From Pochonia chlamydosporia 170 (Eukaryota; Ascomycota; Sordariomycetes; Hypocreales; Clavicipitaceae), in assembly GCF_001653235.2 (NCBI RefSeq), contig NC_035790.1, positions 7,998,001-8,062,000 on the forward strand: a stretch of DNA of 64,000 nt, given 5' to 3'. The translations under genes were made by a program, and so were the position numbers. The notes beneath the pieces were generated by a model. The model made no database searches. It saw only the letters and a list, made by a program, of their open reading frames with translations, and was not told where the DNA came from. Of the stretch, positions 12,124 through 23,387 are shown piece by piece (position 1 is the stretch's first letter; each line of letters begins with the position of its first letter).

Positions 12124-15071
12124 ATGCCATCCGATACCATTTCGGAGACCTCACCGGATAGTGGGACTCACAAGGAGTCAAGTAAGGATGCTGTGTTTGT
12201 GTGCAACCGGTCAGGCTGCGGTCGCACGTATGGAAAGCGGGAGCATCTACAGCGTCACGAGCGAAGCCGTTAGTCTCTGGCCAACCACATCACCCATCAC
12301 GACATATTCCTCCAGACTAACATTTGTGTAGATGCGCGCGACTTCAAATATGAGTGCCCTATTTGCAAGAAGCGGTTCGTTCGAAGGTATGTAGACCAAG
12401 ACCAAGGTCTATTCGACCCTAATCCATGCAGTCTGCATACTGACAATCGTCTCCAGGGATGTGATGACCAGACACCATGCCCTTCACGAAAATCGACCCA
12501 GAAAGCCGCGTAAAGTGGCCTGGTGAGAGATCTCACACCAAGTGTTGATTACACATTCTCACATTTCGCAGTGTTTCGTGCGTGTCCCTCAAAACCCGTT
12601 GCGACAGGGAGCAGGGAACCAGCTGTAGTCGTTGCCGTGCATCTGGACGAGAATGTGTATTACGGAGCGACGAGACTGCTCAGAATCAGGATAGTCAAAC
12701 GCCTAATCTGGAAGGTCATGCCAGCTTGGGTAGTGTCAGCGAGGCGTCTCCGTCAATAAGCCTGACGCAGACCGTGGACGGCAGTGTTCGTCAGCCACCG
12801 GCAGCGATCCCATCCTTAGGTAAATAGGCATCTGCATCTCAGTGTAGACCTTGCTAATGCTCGCTTGCAGTTGATCTCGCCCCGATAACATTTGATTCAC
12901 TGTGTGGGCTTGCAGCAGATCCTTCTGAAAGCCTCTTCGGATGGGATATTGGAGACATCGAATCGGACAACGTTGATTTTCTCAACATGTCTCCCCTAAA
13001 CTGGTTTCGCTCTGCCAATGACGCGCCATCAAATTTGACCGAACCGCTGTCGGCATCCGACTCTGTTGATCTCCCGTCTGAATCAAGGCTCATTCGTGAT
13101 GCGCAGCCGCCAGATACGCCATGGGTACGTGGCATCTACGTTGGGACTTTGGGTGTGAGTATGGCAACTAATATTGTCAAATTAGCCTCATGTCTATCGT
13201 CCGAACGAAATCGACAGCCAACTCAGCCTCCCTCCTGTTGTTCAACACATGACAACCATCTTTCAAGATACTAGCCTCGAGTGTGTTAACGAGTCAACTC
13301 GTCAGGCAATGATAACACTAGTGAACACCACCAACAACCACAACTGGCCTGTGGTGGATGTTTCGCTGTTACCATCTACCCGAACGCTGTCTCTGTGCAT
13401 AAATCTCTACTTTCGCCACTTTCATGACACTCTTCCTATACTTCGACGCTCCAATATGCAGATCGCCGACACGCCGCCAATTTTGCTATTGGCCATGGCT
13501 GCCATTGGTGCCATGTACTCACGGGACAAGTACGGCGGTCTTGCTATTGCACTCAACGAGCTGGCACGTAGGGTGATAGTCTATACTCGCGAAAATGACC
13601 AGCGAGCCATGTTTGACACTTCATTTACGCAGGCATCTCTGTTGCAGTCAATGTTTGGCCTGTTTTGTGGATCAAGAATGTTGTATCAGCACGCCGAGAT
13701 CAGCAGAGGCAGCCTGGTAACGGCTGCCAGGAGAATGCATCTGCTCCGGCCAAGCTTGTCGTTTGCCAAGGAGCTTCAAAGACGGGAAGATGGAGTTAGC
13801 GAGCAAGAGTTGCAGAAGGCGCAAGCCGATGACGAGGAACGGAGGAATCTGGGCTGGGGGATATATGTAAGCCAAACTACCTGCAAGCCGGGAAACTCGT
13901 ATTAACATTCTGGGCGCAGCTCTACGACATGCAGATATCTGCGCTTCTAGGCGTGGCACCTCTTCTGTCGGTAGGCGAGATTAACGTTCCGTTGCCAGTG
14001 GATGATGAGGAACGAAAGGCCCAGCGCGTATCGTCTGACTGGCCCTCCGCTCAAGACGAGCCCAATTTTCGAACGGTATTGGAATCTCTACTTTCGAGTG
14101 GAAAGCTACCACAACCGCTGAGCTCGTTTGGCTTGTCCATAGTTGCACATACCCTCTACAGGTACAGTACCTCCATGCCCCCGCAGAGACTAGCGACTGA
14201 TGGTGAACCAGACTATGCACAGATGCAGCAGCATTTGATTCGGTATTGCTGTCGCCTAGGCCATCCCACGACAACCCCTATCGCCTGGCTTTTCCTTCGA
14301 CGTTTAAATAGTAAGTCCGGTAACTCTGGTCGCATAGATGACGTGTTCGCAGACTAATGCATCGCAGTAACCCCCAGCAGCTTCTGGACAAACTCTCTGC
14401 ATCATGCCATTCGCTGCCGAATAAACCCAACGCTCTTATACTCAGTGTAACCGCGCTTTCACACCTGGGCCATATCCAATTCACATGGCCCAACTTCCTT
14501 CAAAACATCAAGGTGGCTGCGGGGAAGTCGGGGACGGATGAGAGCAAAGCAGACGCTAGAGAATGGATACAAGCTCGGATTGAAGAGGAACCGGTTATTA
14601 CGAGGTCTATACTTGTACAAGCGGGACAACTAAGCACCTTGCTATCGAGATATATCTTTGAGTATGACTGACATTTCCGAGCCATGAGCATGAAGCTAAT
14701 AGGACGTGCAGCTCGCCAGCGGAGACGATATTAACATTTGACGTTGCTCTCACTTTTTGGGCCATCACCAAGCTCTCAAGTATTGTGACTGAGTCGAATG
14801 GTGGCGGACGGCGGGCTACGATAACTTGTAAGTTATCTGCATTATTCCATGATTCAGCGTAGCTAACAAGTATCATGCAGGGTCGGACAGCAGCGCTACG
14901 AGTGATTGGATACAGCAAGGGGGAGACGTGTCGTTCCAGGCCCTCGGAAGCTTGTCTGACTTGACGAGTTCGAGGGTTTTGTCTATATTTATCGAAAGGC
15001 TGGAGAGCATGTCATGGGGCATTGCGCAGCGATTTAAGCACGTATTACTGAGCCTGCAAAGGGAAGAATAG
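12124..15071 (+). CDS. C2H2 plus Zn2Cys6 dual zinc-finger transcription factor
   Basis: Nuclear regulator with two DNA-binding modules. Exons 12124-12268 and 12332-12386 plus 12457-12522 encode two C2H2 fingers (CNRSGCGRTYGKREHLQRHE and CPICKKRFVRRDVMTRHHALH). The exon from 12572 follows directly with a Zn2Cys6 cluster, spacing CX2CX6CX7CX2CX6C, starting CVSCVSLKTRC. The C-terminal half is the Fungal_trans region: ESLFGWDIGDIES, then LCINLYFRHFHDTLPILRR. Later exons end at stop TAG 15069-15071, with terminal exons giving AETILTFDVALTFWAITKL. Between about 14374 and 14520 two frames compete (TPSSFWTNSLHHAIRC against ILSVTALSHLGHIQF) with no clean intron between them, so an indel or missed intron is possible. 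Likely target: the adjacent ACS transporter. Confidence 0.85.
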
Positions 15072-15571
15072 TCGACAATAAAACGTATCTCTTGAAACAA
15101 TGAAGCAACGCTCCAAGTTTGTTCAGAGCTGTGTACAAATACATGATATCTCTTAGATAAGGAGAAGTATCATGTCCCTAGTCAATACGTTACAGTAGTA
15201 CCCCTCCAACAACTGTCGTTCTCAACAGCATGTGCAGTCTGGAACAACTTGTGAAATCGACGTTTGGGCAGAAACCTCAGATAAAACGGCGCGGATAGTC
15301 TTTTCTGGAACATGACGCTTATATATCTTGAATTGTCAATGTAATGGCAGCCGATGACGGAAATATCGATGTAGAATGCTGTGAGTTTACTCACTTGGCT
15401 GCGACTTCTCCACCAACAAATCCGATCACCCACAACGGGTCCGATGCCCAGCTGCGCTTTCGGAATAGACGTCATCTAGGTATAAAACCTTCACTAAATC
15501 TTACAACCCATATATTTAGTAAAAGAAATTCTTCTTTAAGCATTATACACCAACGATAAGTGATTAAAAAC

Positions 15572-16882
15572 ATGGCACCAACGACTCACTTCAAACTCAA
15601 CACCGGCGCCTCCATTCCCGCCGTCGGACTTGGTTAGGTGCTCCAGCGGGACATTGAGGGAAATTTTGCAAACTAACTGTGGTACAGGAACATGGCAAGC
15701 CAAGCCCGGTGAGGTTGGCAAGGCCGTCGAGCACGCCCTCAAGTCTGGATACAGACATATTGACTGTGCGCTCATTTACCGCAATGGTTCGCCACACCTG
15801 TTGAAGAAGCTGCAATGAGTAGAGTTTGTTGACTGTGACCTAGAAAGCGAAGTAGGAGAGGCCATTAAGAAATCTGGCATTCCGCGCGAGGAAATCTTCA
15901 TCACCAGCAAAGTGTGAGTGACCTATAACCCGACTAAGGTCCTATTTAGTCATGAGAATGAGTAGCCTAACTGTGTTAGATGGAACACGCATCAGCCGGA
16001 TGTCGCTGCGGGCCTGGCCCAAACCTTGAAAGACCTCCAGACCAGCTATCTTGACTTGTACCTGATACACTGGCCAGTGTTAGTTGAATCCTACAACTAA
16101 ACGACTTTGTCTGTTGCTTACATCCTCCAGACGCCTGGTCCCCAACGAAACGTCAGACCTTCTTCCCGTGAACCCAGACGGCACCCGTTCTGTTGACAGC
16201 TCTTGGAACCAGCAGGATACCTGGCGACAAATGGAAGAGGTGTACCGCTCTGGAAAAGTCAAGGCCATTGGAGTGTCAAACTGGAGCGTGCCGTACTTGG
16301 AACACTTGAAGAAGACGTGGACGGTCACACCGGCTGTAAACCAGGTAAGATATATATGGCCGGATCGCCAACAATTAGTTATTGATGTAGTTACAGGTCG
16401 AATTACACCCATATAACCCACAGCACAAACTCAAGGCGTGGTGCGACAGCCACGGCATTCTTCTCGAGGCATACTGCCCTCTCGGCTCGACAGGTACATC
16501 CCCCCCCTTATCTTTCTCCCAAAACACATGGTAACAGTTTCTCAGGCGCACCGCTTCTTGAAGACGAAGAAATTGCTGGCATTGCGAAGAAGAACGGCAT
16601 TTCGCCGGCTACGGTGCTCATCTCCTACCAAGTTAACAGAGGTTGTATTGTGCTGCCCAAGTCTGTCACTGCGAGCCGCATCGAGCAGAATCTCAAGGTT
16701 GTTGAGTTGCCCAAGGAGGATATGGATGCTTTGAATGCGATGGCTGCGGGGGGGAAGCAGAAGAGGGTTAATACGCCTGCTTGGGGTCATGATTTGGTAT
16801 GTTTCTTGAATTGGGCTTTTGTGGTGGTATGCTGACTTTTTTTTAGGGATTTGAGGACTGGTATGGACCGGTGCAGAAGTAG
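15572..16882 (+). CDS. Aldo-keto reductase, eight exons
   Basis: NADPH-dependent aldo-keto reductase, 308 residues, closest in pattern to the Gcy1/glycerol dehydrogenase group; a (beta/alpha)8 barrel acting in the cytosol on carbonyls. Exons: 15572-15632, 15688-15786, 15844-15913, 15980-16078, 16131-16344, 16397-16493, 16546-16796 and 16847-16882, total 927 nt. The catalytic tetrad is complete: Asp in YRHIDCA, Tyr in LIYRNE, Lys in ITSKVW and His in YLIHWPV. The cofactor-binding [13 protein letters not shown] is intact, and the family motifs GVSNW and NQVELHPY are present. Substrate cannot be told from sequence. It follows the dual zinc-finger regulator by 500 bp on the same strand, but nothing shows a functional link. 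Confidence 0.92.
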
Positions 16883-17130
16883 GGGATTGTTATGGTGTTT
16901 TGCAGAGCTGGCATGAGTTGAGGTTTCGAGGGATGGTGTTTGCGTTGCTGCATGCGATTTTGCGGAGATGTTCACAGAACATTCAAGGTTGAAACGTTGT
17001 CTTTACAACACGGTACGATGGAGGGAGCAAGTTAAAACAAAACGAGGCAATAGACTGTTTGTAAGCACAGAATCTGTTTTATTATCCGGCTACAATAATT
17101 CCCATCTTCCCGATCGCGAGATGACCCAAC

Positions 17131-17387
17131 TTATGGGCACCATTGCCATCCTTGCTGTAAACCATGTTAGAATGAATGCTTCAACTACAAAATAAAAGTC
17201 GATGAAAACTTACGCCCTGGTAAATAGCGCAAACTGACTGAGGCCAGTTGGGGTAGCAGTCGCCAGTGTCACTGCGAAGGCAGCCCTGGCTGCAAGTAGC
17301 GCACGTAGCCTGCTGCTGTTGCTCCATGGGGGAAGCGAGGCCGATAGCAGCAAGGGCAAGGAAAGAGACGGTAGCGAAGAACTTCAT
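17131..17387 (-). CDS. Small secreted cysteine-rich protein
   Basis: Two exons (17387-17214 and 17154-17131) encode about 65 residues. Residues 1-19 are a typical signal peptide (MKFFATVSFLALAAIGLAS). The mature part has a short glutamine run and six cysteines (CATCSQGC, GDCYPNW, VC..., WQWCP). The tiny last exon adds QGWQWCP and the stop. Size, signal and Cys content fit a fungal secreted effector or antimicrobial-type peptide, but I recognise no named family. It is transcribed toward the aldo-keto reductase. The phase-0 join is clean. Confidence 0.65.
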
Positions 17388-18825
17388 TTTGAAGATTGGT
17401 TATTGGTAAATGTAGATTGTGTGGAAATTGTTTGAATGGGATTGAAACTGGGTTGAATGGTATCCATGTCAGGGAAGTTGTGGTGTTAAATAGATCGACA
17501 TTTCGGCAGCAAACAAAAGGACTACTCTACCACTCATCATTGAAGAAACAAAAACAAAGGAGAGATTACGGAGTAGTGGATGGTGGGTTTGTTGTGCGGA
17601 GAAATATCGCCGAGGGAGGCATTCCGGACTGAGACAAGTTTCGGTCCGTTCATCCGCATTCTACAATGTGTGGCTACGCTGTCGCAGTAATTCTGTGACG
17701 TATATTTACATACCAGGGACTTGAAAACATAATTTCTGCATCGGCCGTTGCCAGAATTGGTTGGGGGGAGTGTGACCCAGATCGGTCGCCTTGCTTATTG
17801 CCGGGGTTGATGGGTTGCAGGGCCGGTGATGAATTACAATGTCTGGTATCTGGTCTGGTTCAGAAATCCAGCTGTCGCCTCGTTTTCATCGCGAATGAGC
17901 CTTGGCAAGGCGACGCATTCCATAGCTGATGGTACGAGTTGGTAGTAATGCTGAGGCGGGCTGCGTATGCATTTTCGACGACAGGACGACGGTAGCAAAT
18001 GTAGATAGGTTGGCTACTAATACAAGGGGCTAGCCTGAGAGGTTAATTGGATATTGGGCAGAAATATGTTGTTCGTGGAATTTAGTTGGTTGCTGTGGAG
18101 GTTGGTAACTTGCAGCAGATTTCGTGGTAGCGCTGGTTTGGACAATTTCCTTGGGGAAAGCATAATTGAGCGCCAACTTTGGTAACTTGATATTACATGA
18201 GCCAACTAGAACAGGTGAACTAATTAACATGTAATACAGATAATGCCTGGTGTAGCAAAGGTCCCATCATGACTTGCAAGTCTCTTTGTCGGAACTGAGC
18301 CGATTGCTACTTACCCTATAACGGTGTCGATTTTGGTGTAAATGATTTGAGGCCGGCTCGCAAACTACATGATAACGGATGAGGCGGGAAGTAAATAACG
18401 GCCGATTCTATTTCCCCGACTGTGAATCTTGTAATTAAAATCTGACTTGGGATATGTCGGAGACGTCGTGAACTAGCTTGAAACTCTACATCACATTGCA
18501 CACACTTAAGACCACACCTTGTGAGAAATTGCCTGTGCTCACAATGTATTCTCCAAACCCCCAATAATCGGTAATCGGACTGGTAATCGGCAACTCCCGT
18601 CAAGTGTGTCCCTGTGTCCCTCCCCAAACCGGGCTTGTAGGCTTGTCATGCCATGCCCACAACCAAGAGTGGCTTCATGTCTAGATCGGTCTTCATCCTT
18701 CTCCACCACGGGAACCTCAATTCTCGGTTATCAATTTGCCTCTCGACAGCGGAGCACAGAGCGATTTCGTGGTTGTAATTGTGAGTATTTGCGTACTTCA
18801 CAATAACAGACGCGTATGTATGAGC
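17388..18825. other. Intergenic, no supported gene
   Basis: About 1.4 kb upstream of the small secreted protein. Short frames on both strands lack domain content. It probably includes that gene's promoter (17388-17640) and otherwise holds nothing I can name. Confidence 0.4.
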
Positions 18826-18827
18826 GA

Positions 18828-19245
18828 CTAATATTTTTCGATTCACTGCGGTAGCCTGTAAGTGCCGTCACTTGCAACAATAACTGACACTGCTTGGTTT
18901 ACCGTGGTAGCGAGTAAGACCCAACCCGTCGATATCTGAGCCATAATAACTAACACTGCTTGATTTACTGCGGTAGCTTGTAAGTGCATCCACTCCTTCG
19001 ATATCTGAATGTCACTTGCAAAATCAACTAATACTGCTTAATTTACTGTGGTTAGAAGTAAGTGCATACGCTCCTTTAATATCTAAGCCATAATAACTAA
19101 TACTGCCTAATTTAATGCGGGTAGCTTTTAAGTGCATTTGCTCTTCCAGATCTAAGCGACAACCGGCGAAAATAACCAACACTGCTTGATTTGCTGTGGT
19201 AGTGGATGCGCTCACCCACTCCTTCCACATCTAAGATATCGTCCT
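18828..19245. repeat. Degenerate tandem array, about six units of 57-79 bp
   Basis: Units start near 18828, 18885, 18951, 19029, 19098 and 19177. Each carries the core CTAAYACTGCTTGATTTACT, then YGYGGTAGCNNGTAAGTGC and a variable tail with CTCCTTCGATATCTGAGCCA. Units differ by substitutions and small indels, and the spacing is irregular. Each unit also contains a GTAAGT-like string. The array lies 420 bp upstream of the PNP-domain remnant. It does not encode a periodic protein, as no frame is open across it. Confidence 0.75.
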
Positions 19246-19663
19246 CAAAATTTGCTTATACTATTTATTGCAGGAAGTGTGTTTGTTTATCTCACTCAGC
19301 CCTACTTTCTTATTGACTCGATACTGAAGTTGATCTCGGATTGTGTATGTCTAATTGTCCTCTTCCTGTCACCGCCGTCTTCTAACTTACCTTCAAAGCC
19401 ACTATTGGTATGGGCTGTACTTGTTCAAAGGCAAACTGTTGTTGAACTGCGACTTCAAAAATGCACGTTCGATAATGCAGTGCACCAGGTATCGTTGTTA
19501 TTAGCTCAGGGGCTAAATTATAAAGCAATTATCAAGTTGCTTGAGAAGCCCTGACTGGACACCTTGTGAATCCTCAGTCCGCAAAACTTTACGGGCTTCT
19601 CGACTTTATTATGGAAGTAAGCAATCGTCGTATCTCTGGGCATAGAGAGAAGCTGTTAATATC

Positions 19664-20352
19664 GTGACCAACAGGAAACTCAATGACTTTCGGATAGCAA
19701 TTATTTGCGCTCTGAAAACTGAATTTGTCGCCGTGGAGGCTTTATTTGACCATTTCTGGGATGCCGACCAAAAATTCGGCAAGGCTGACGGGGATACAAA
19801 TGCCTACTCGACTGGTAAAATTGGCGAACATGACGTGGTTCTTGCTTTCATGCCCGGCGCGGGTAACCTGAATTCGGCTAATACCGCCGCTACTCTACGA
19901 TTAGGCTTTGTTGGAATTAGGCTTGCTCTCGTCGTGGGTGTTTGTGCGGGTGCTCCGTATACACCGGAAAAGAATCCAAAGGAAGTTATACTTGGAGATG
20001 TCATAATCAGTACCGGTGTTGTACAGACCGACTTTGGTCGAGAATATTCTGACCAAATTATTATCAAGGACACTCTTGAAGACAACCTGGAACGACTCAA
20101 TGTGGAGACACGTTCTTTTCTTCAGAAGCTTTCTGGCATACGGCCCGGAATTCTTACCTCTTGCGGCTACTCGAGCAAGAAGGGTACGAAGCCTATGGCT
20201 ACCCTGGCGCAAAACAGGACACTTTATACAAATCAGAGTACCGGCATAAACATCATGCGCCCATCCAATCTGATGTCTGCTTGAAATGTGAGAATGATTG
20301 GGATCCAGTGTGTGACGATGGCGCAAATCCAGCCAACGATGTAGTCGATTAA
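19664..20352 (+). pseudogene. PNP/UDP-phosphorylase domain remnant (NLR N-terminus type)
   Basis: The first frame gives a nucleoside-phosphorylase-superfamily domain of the kind found at the N-terminus of fungal NLR proteins: DFRIAIICALKTEFVAVEAL, then GEHDVVLAFMPGAGNLNSAN, LALVVGVCAGAPY and ILGDVIISTGVVQTDFGR. Near 20150-20165 the conserved continuation jumps to another frame, where LLRLLEQEGYEAYGYPGAKQ and the YRHKHH segment read through to 20352. A single-nucleotide indel therefore breaks the domain. Downstream there is a 12-bp A run and no NACHT or repeat domain. I see no convincing ATG at the 5' end. It is best read as the debris of a heterokaryon-incompatibility or immune-type NLR gene. 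Confidence 0.75.
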
Positions 20353-21156
20353 AAAAAAAAAAGGCCGATAAACAAGTAGTATTCAGCAACGATGCAATAG
20401 CTTTCACAGAACGGCAGCAGCCAGAGGTGCGGAATTTGGAGACAATAGGGCTTTCCTCCCCCCATCTCTAGTCTCTACCCCAATCACATATGGGGATATG
20501 ATGTGTTGAATTAAGCGCCCACGTAGCAAGAAGGCAGAATTATCGGCGGTCAGTCAAGTTTGCTAGCCTGGTTCACACAGGTCGATTACAACGACATGCT
20601 TTGTCTACGATGATTATATCGCGCGATATGCCTAGTACATTCACTAAATTATGATAGCGGAGCTGCCGCACAAAATATTCTCGACATCCGGTCCAGAAAT
20701 TTGTTGTACGCAGACCACCCCTTCGTAGCCCAATTCCTTACAGGATACTTCCGCAACTATCTCACGGTTGTAGCCACACCCAATTCGTTCGTAGCCATGC
20801 ACTTGCTGCTCATTGAAGTTGTAAGAGTCGTCGGCGTTGCCTATGTCAACCAGATTGTCTTAGCAAAGATCAGGAACATACTTCACTTCACTTCATGGGC
20901 GTCCGCCCTTTGCATATATAAGAATAATAGCGAACGCGCATTTTTGGACGAAATGTGGCTTTGCACCACCTCACCATGAACCGGCAAAGTACCGGCAAAG
21001 TACCATCAAAGTACTATCACCACATGTTCAACAAAATCAACAGCCAGTTTTGGCATTTGGTACAGGTATCTGAAAGCGGACGAGAGCATGAATACTGTAA
21101 CCAAGGTCTCGTGTATGGATATTAATGCTGGGCGCTTTCAAATTGTGTCCAATCCT
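20353..21156. other. Intergenic, no supported gene
   Basis: Frames here are short and without domain content. A triplicated GTACCRTCAAA-like string occurs near 20985-21015. Confidence 0.35.
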
Positions 21157-21348
21157 CTATAGAACATAGGAACTCATAACTCCCACTGTGGTCCTCTGCG
21201 CAATCTTAATCTTTGAGCTCCTTCTTTTGGACGTGACTGCCCAAGCCAGCCGGATGACAACCGTCAGCACCACCGTAACTACGACATATATCCAGGCCCA
21301 TGCAGACACCCGTGGTTTCTCCGTGTCTAAGAAGTTGAAAAAGGTCAT
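21157..21348 (-). CDS. Possible small single-pass membrane protein
   Basis: A 63-codon frame with ATG at 21348. It has one strong hydrophobic segment (about residues 15-35, WAWIYVVVTVVLTVVIRLAW) flanked by a basic TSKRRSSK stretch, so a membrane anchor with a positive inside flank is plausible. It may be the 3' exon of a longer gene whose upstream exons I could not join. No family recognised. Confidence 0.3.
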   Translation of the reverse strand: MTFFNFLDTEKPRVSAWAWIYVVVTVVLTVVIRLAWAVTSKRRSSKIKIAQRTTVGVMSSYVL

Positions 21349-21599
21349 AGAAAAGAATGTCTTTAGTGACTGTCAGTAAACACGTTTGTATCTGAGAAGT
21401 CAATTGGCTCTCGGATTCCGAAATGCTCCCTAAGGCGGTGCCTACTGCCCGGATTCTGCGTTTCGGATATGAATCCACATGGTACGGTAGTGAGAGAGAC
21501 GACCCCAGGAAAACCATCGCAAAGGAATAGCTATGGAATTGAGGGATTGAAGGAAATGACTGATCGAATTGAATGTATCTACTTGACTGACTAACTGAC

Positions 21600-21745
21600 T
21601 ATCCGATTGAGGGAAGGAAGGGAAAGAATGACCTTCCTTTATAGACCAATTTGAGGGATTTTCCTGACACTGAAGGGAAATCTGAGAGGAAAGCTGAGAA
21701 AAAGGAAGGTTGAAAAAGAAGGGATAAAAAGAAAGGAAAGTTGAC
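21600..21745. repeat. Purine-rich low-complexity tract
   Basis: A stretch dominated by GGAA/GAAAG on the + strand (pyrimidine-rich on the other), which makes apparent open frames on the minus strand unreliable. Confidence 0.5.
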
Positions 21746-22019
21746 TCTTCTCTCGTTGACAAAACCACACGTTTTTGATGTAGCTGAAATGCTGCTCAAA
21801 TGCTGCTCAAACAGCTGGAACTTGGTCGTCAGGTAAGGTAAGCGACATGTTCATACCGATGTCAGCACACACGGCTAGTTCGTATTCGCGACTGGGCCCC
21901 GCCACTGGCGCACTGGCGGATGTGTATATTCGTGACTGGTCCAGAACATGTACTCCCGTCCTTCACCCCGTTCATCGTCATCCATTTACTATCATCATCA
22001 ACATCTCTCATCAACGCAC

Positions 22020-23366
22020 TCAGCATTTATACACTTTCTTCTCACCATCCTTTCCTGCCGCCGTCAGCAACAACTCCATCAACCCGACAGCCACCTGCCT
22101 TAGATTCTCGTGATATGCACGATTATCCGGATAGAATGGACAATTTCGGCTATCCGTCGAGTCGCCAAACTCAACCGTCAGGGCCTGGATGCGATTCGCG
22201 TCGCACACATGGCCGTAGTACTGCCCTAGCATGTGGTCGGTGCTGTCGCCCGCCGTCGGATATAGATTCACGCTCGGTTCGGGCTCGTAGCGGACTGTCC
22301 CGGCACGGTTCATGGCGGAACCCATGCGCTTCGACAAGGCCACCTGAGCATCGAGGTCCGCCTTCTCGATGTACTCCTTGTACTGGCTGTTAGCAGGGTC
22401 GTTGCCGAGGAAGCCACGCTTGCCGTCATAGGATTTGTTGGTGAAACTCTGCCTGGGATCTGTGGTCTGGGTGTCGTCATCGCCCCAGGCGTAGAGAATG
22501 TCGGCGCCGAAGGAGTGCAGGTCGAGGAACCATGAGAGCTGACTGTGCTGCTTGACCAGCCAGTCGACATTCTGCGTCTCCGGCTCGGATAGGGGAGCCG
22601 TGCCGTGGAACACCTGGCTGCTTGGGTCATCCGACGCGACGGCATTTAGGTTGGCACCAAGGTTGAAGATACGCTTATAGTCCCACATAACAGCAAAGTT
22701 GCGGTTGAGGTCAACACCAATAGTCGAAGCATCATCCTCGCTGGCGCTCTTGGTGTTGCGATTCTTGCGCCAGCACGTGTCGGTCGACTGGTCGTAGGCA
22801 ACCCCGTCCGGGTTGACCAGAGGCAAGAAGGCGATGCCCGCAGAGAGCGCCACCTCGACCTGCTTGTTGTTGTAGTTCTGCTTGCCGTACGAGATGCCGG
22901 TGCCGTTGGCCCGCGCTGCCAGCAGATCAGAAATGAAGTAGAGGACATTGTCTGGTCCGCCGCGCTCACGAGCATGGATACCGCTCTGGATAAAGACTCG
23001 GGGATTTCCAATGGTGGCGCCGTGCAGCTCCCGGTTTTCAAACGTCTTGTGAGGAGCGGTAAAGACGCTGACGTCTTTATAGGCTTTTGCAAGACCCTTG
23101 AGGCCGGACTCGATCTCGCCGACGTTGAGGATCGACTTTAAGTCCCGGTTATCCGTGCCAAGACCTAGGGGAGCATACTGACCGCCGTTGAACCGGTCAC
23201 CTTTGCCAATGGGAAAGTCCTGGAAGTCTAATTGACGCTTGCCCGTAGCGGGCTTCGCCGTGCGGGGATTTTGGTGGTTGATCTGCCTGTCGATCTCGCC
23301 AGGGAGAAGACAGCCGTTGGCAACGAGGCCAAAGGAGACCAGGAGCAGAGTGCTTTGCGGCTTCAT
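22020..23366 (-). CDS. Secreted M14 zinc carboxypeptidase
   Basis: Intronless gene of 448 residues from the ATG at 23366; an ATG seven codons upstream is less likely because MKPQSTLLLVSFGLV is an immediate signal peptide. The M14 domain shows the zinc-binding HARE in QSGIHARERGG, the substrate-binding Arg in DLNRNF, and the third zinc ligand His in LDLHSFG. The catalytic Glu is in LTVEFGD. A roughly 50-residue N-terminal stretch with a KR site (GKRQLDF) may be a propeptide. It removes C-terminal amino acids from extracellular peptides. Codon use is strongly GC-ending, unlike the AT-rich surroundings, which suggests a well-expressed gene. Confidence 0.9.
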   Translation of the reverse strand: MKPQSTLLLVSFGLVANGCLLPGEIDRQINHQNPRTAKPATGKRQLDFQDFPIGKGDRFNGGQYAPLGLGTDNRDLKSILNVGEIESGLKGLAKAYKDVSVFTAPHKTFENRELHGATIGNPRVFIQSGIHARERGGPDNVLYFISDLLAARANGTGISYGKQNYNNKQVEVALSAGIAFLPLVNPDGVAYDQSTDTCWRKNRNTKSASEDDASTIGVDLNRNFAVMWDYKRIFNLGANLNAVASDDPSSQVFHGTAPLSEPETQNVDWLVKQHSQLSWFLDLHSFGADILYAWGDDDTQTTDPRQSFTNKSYDGKRGFLGNDPANSQYKEYIEKADLDAQVALSKRMGSAMNRAGTVRYEPEPSVNLYPTAGDSTDHMLGQYYGHVCDANRIQALTVEFGDSTDSRNCPFYPDNRAYHENLRQVAVGLMELLLTAAGKDGEKKVYKC

Positions 23367-23387
23367 GGAGAAACGAAGGCAAGGCAA

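Noticed and set aside
18828..19245. CRISPR-like array
   Set aside because: Units are degenerate, irregularly spaced and directly adjoining without constant repeats and unique spacers, and the genome is fungal.
21442..21799. Minus frames of 108 and 66 codons
   Set aside because: They derive mostly from a purine-rich low-complexity tract and lack conserved features.
22310..23092. Minus frames of 111 and 148 codons
   Set aside because: Arginine/serine-rich shadows of the carboxypeptidase, caused by its GC-rich third positions.
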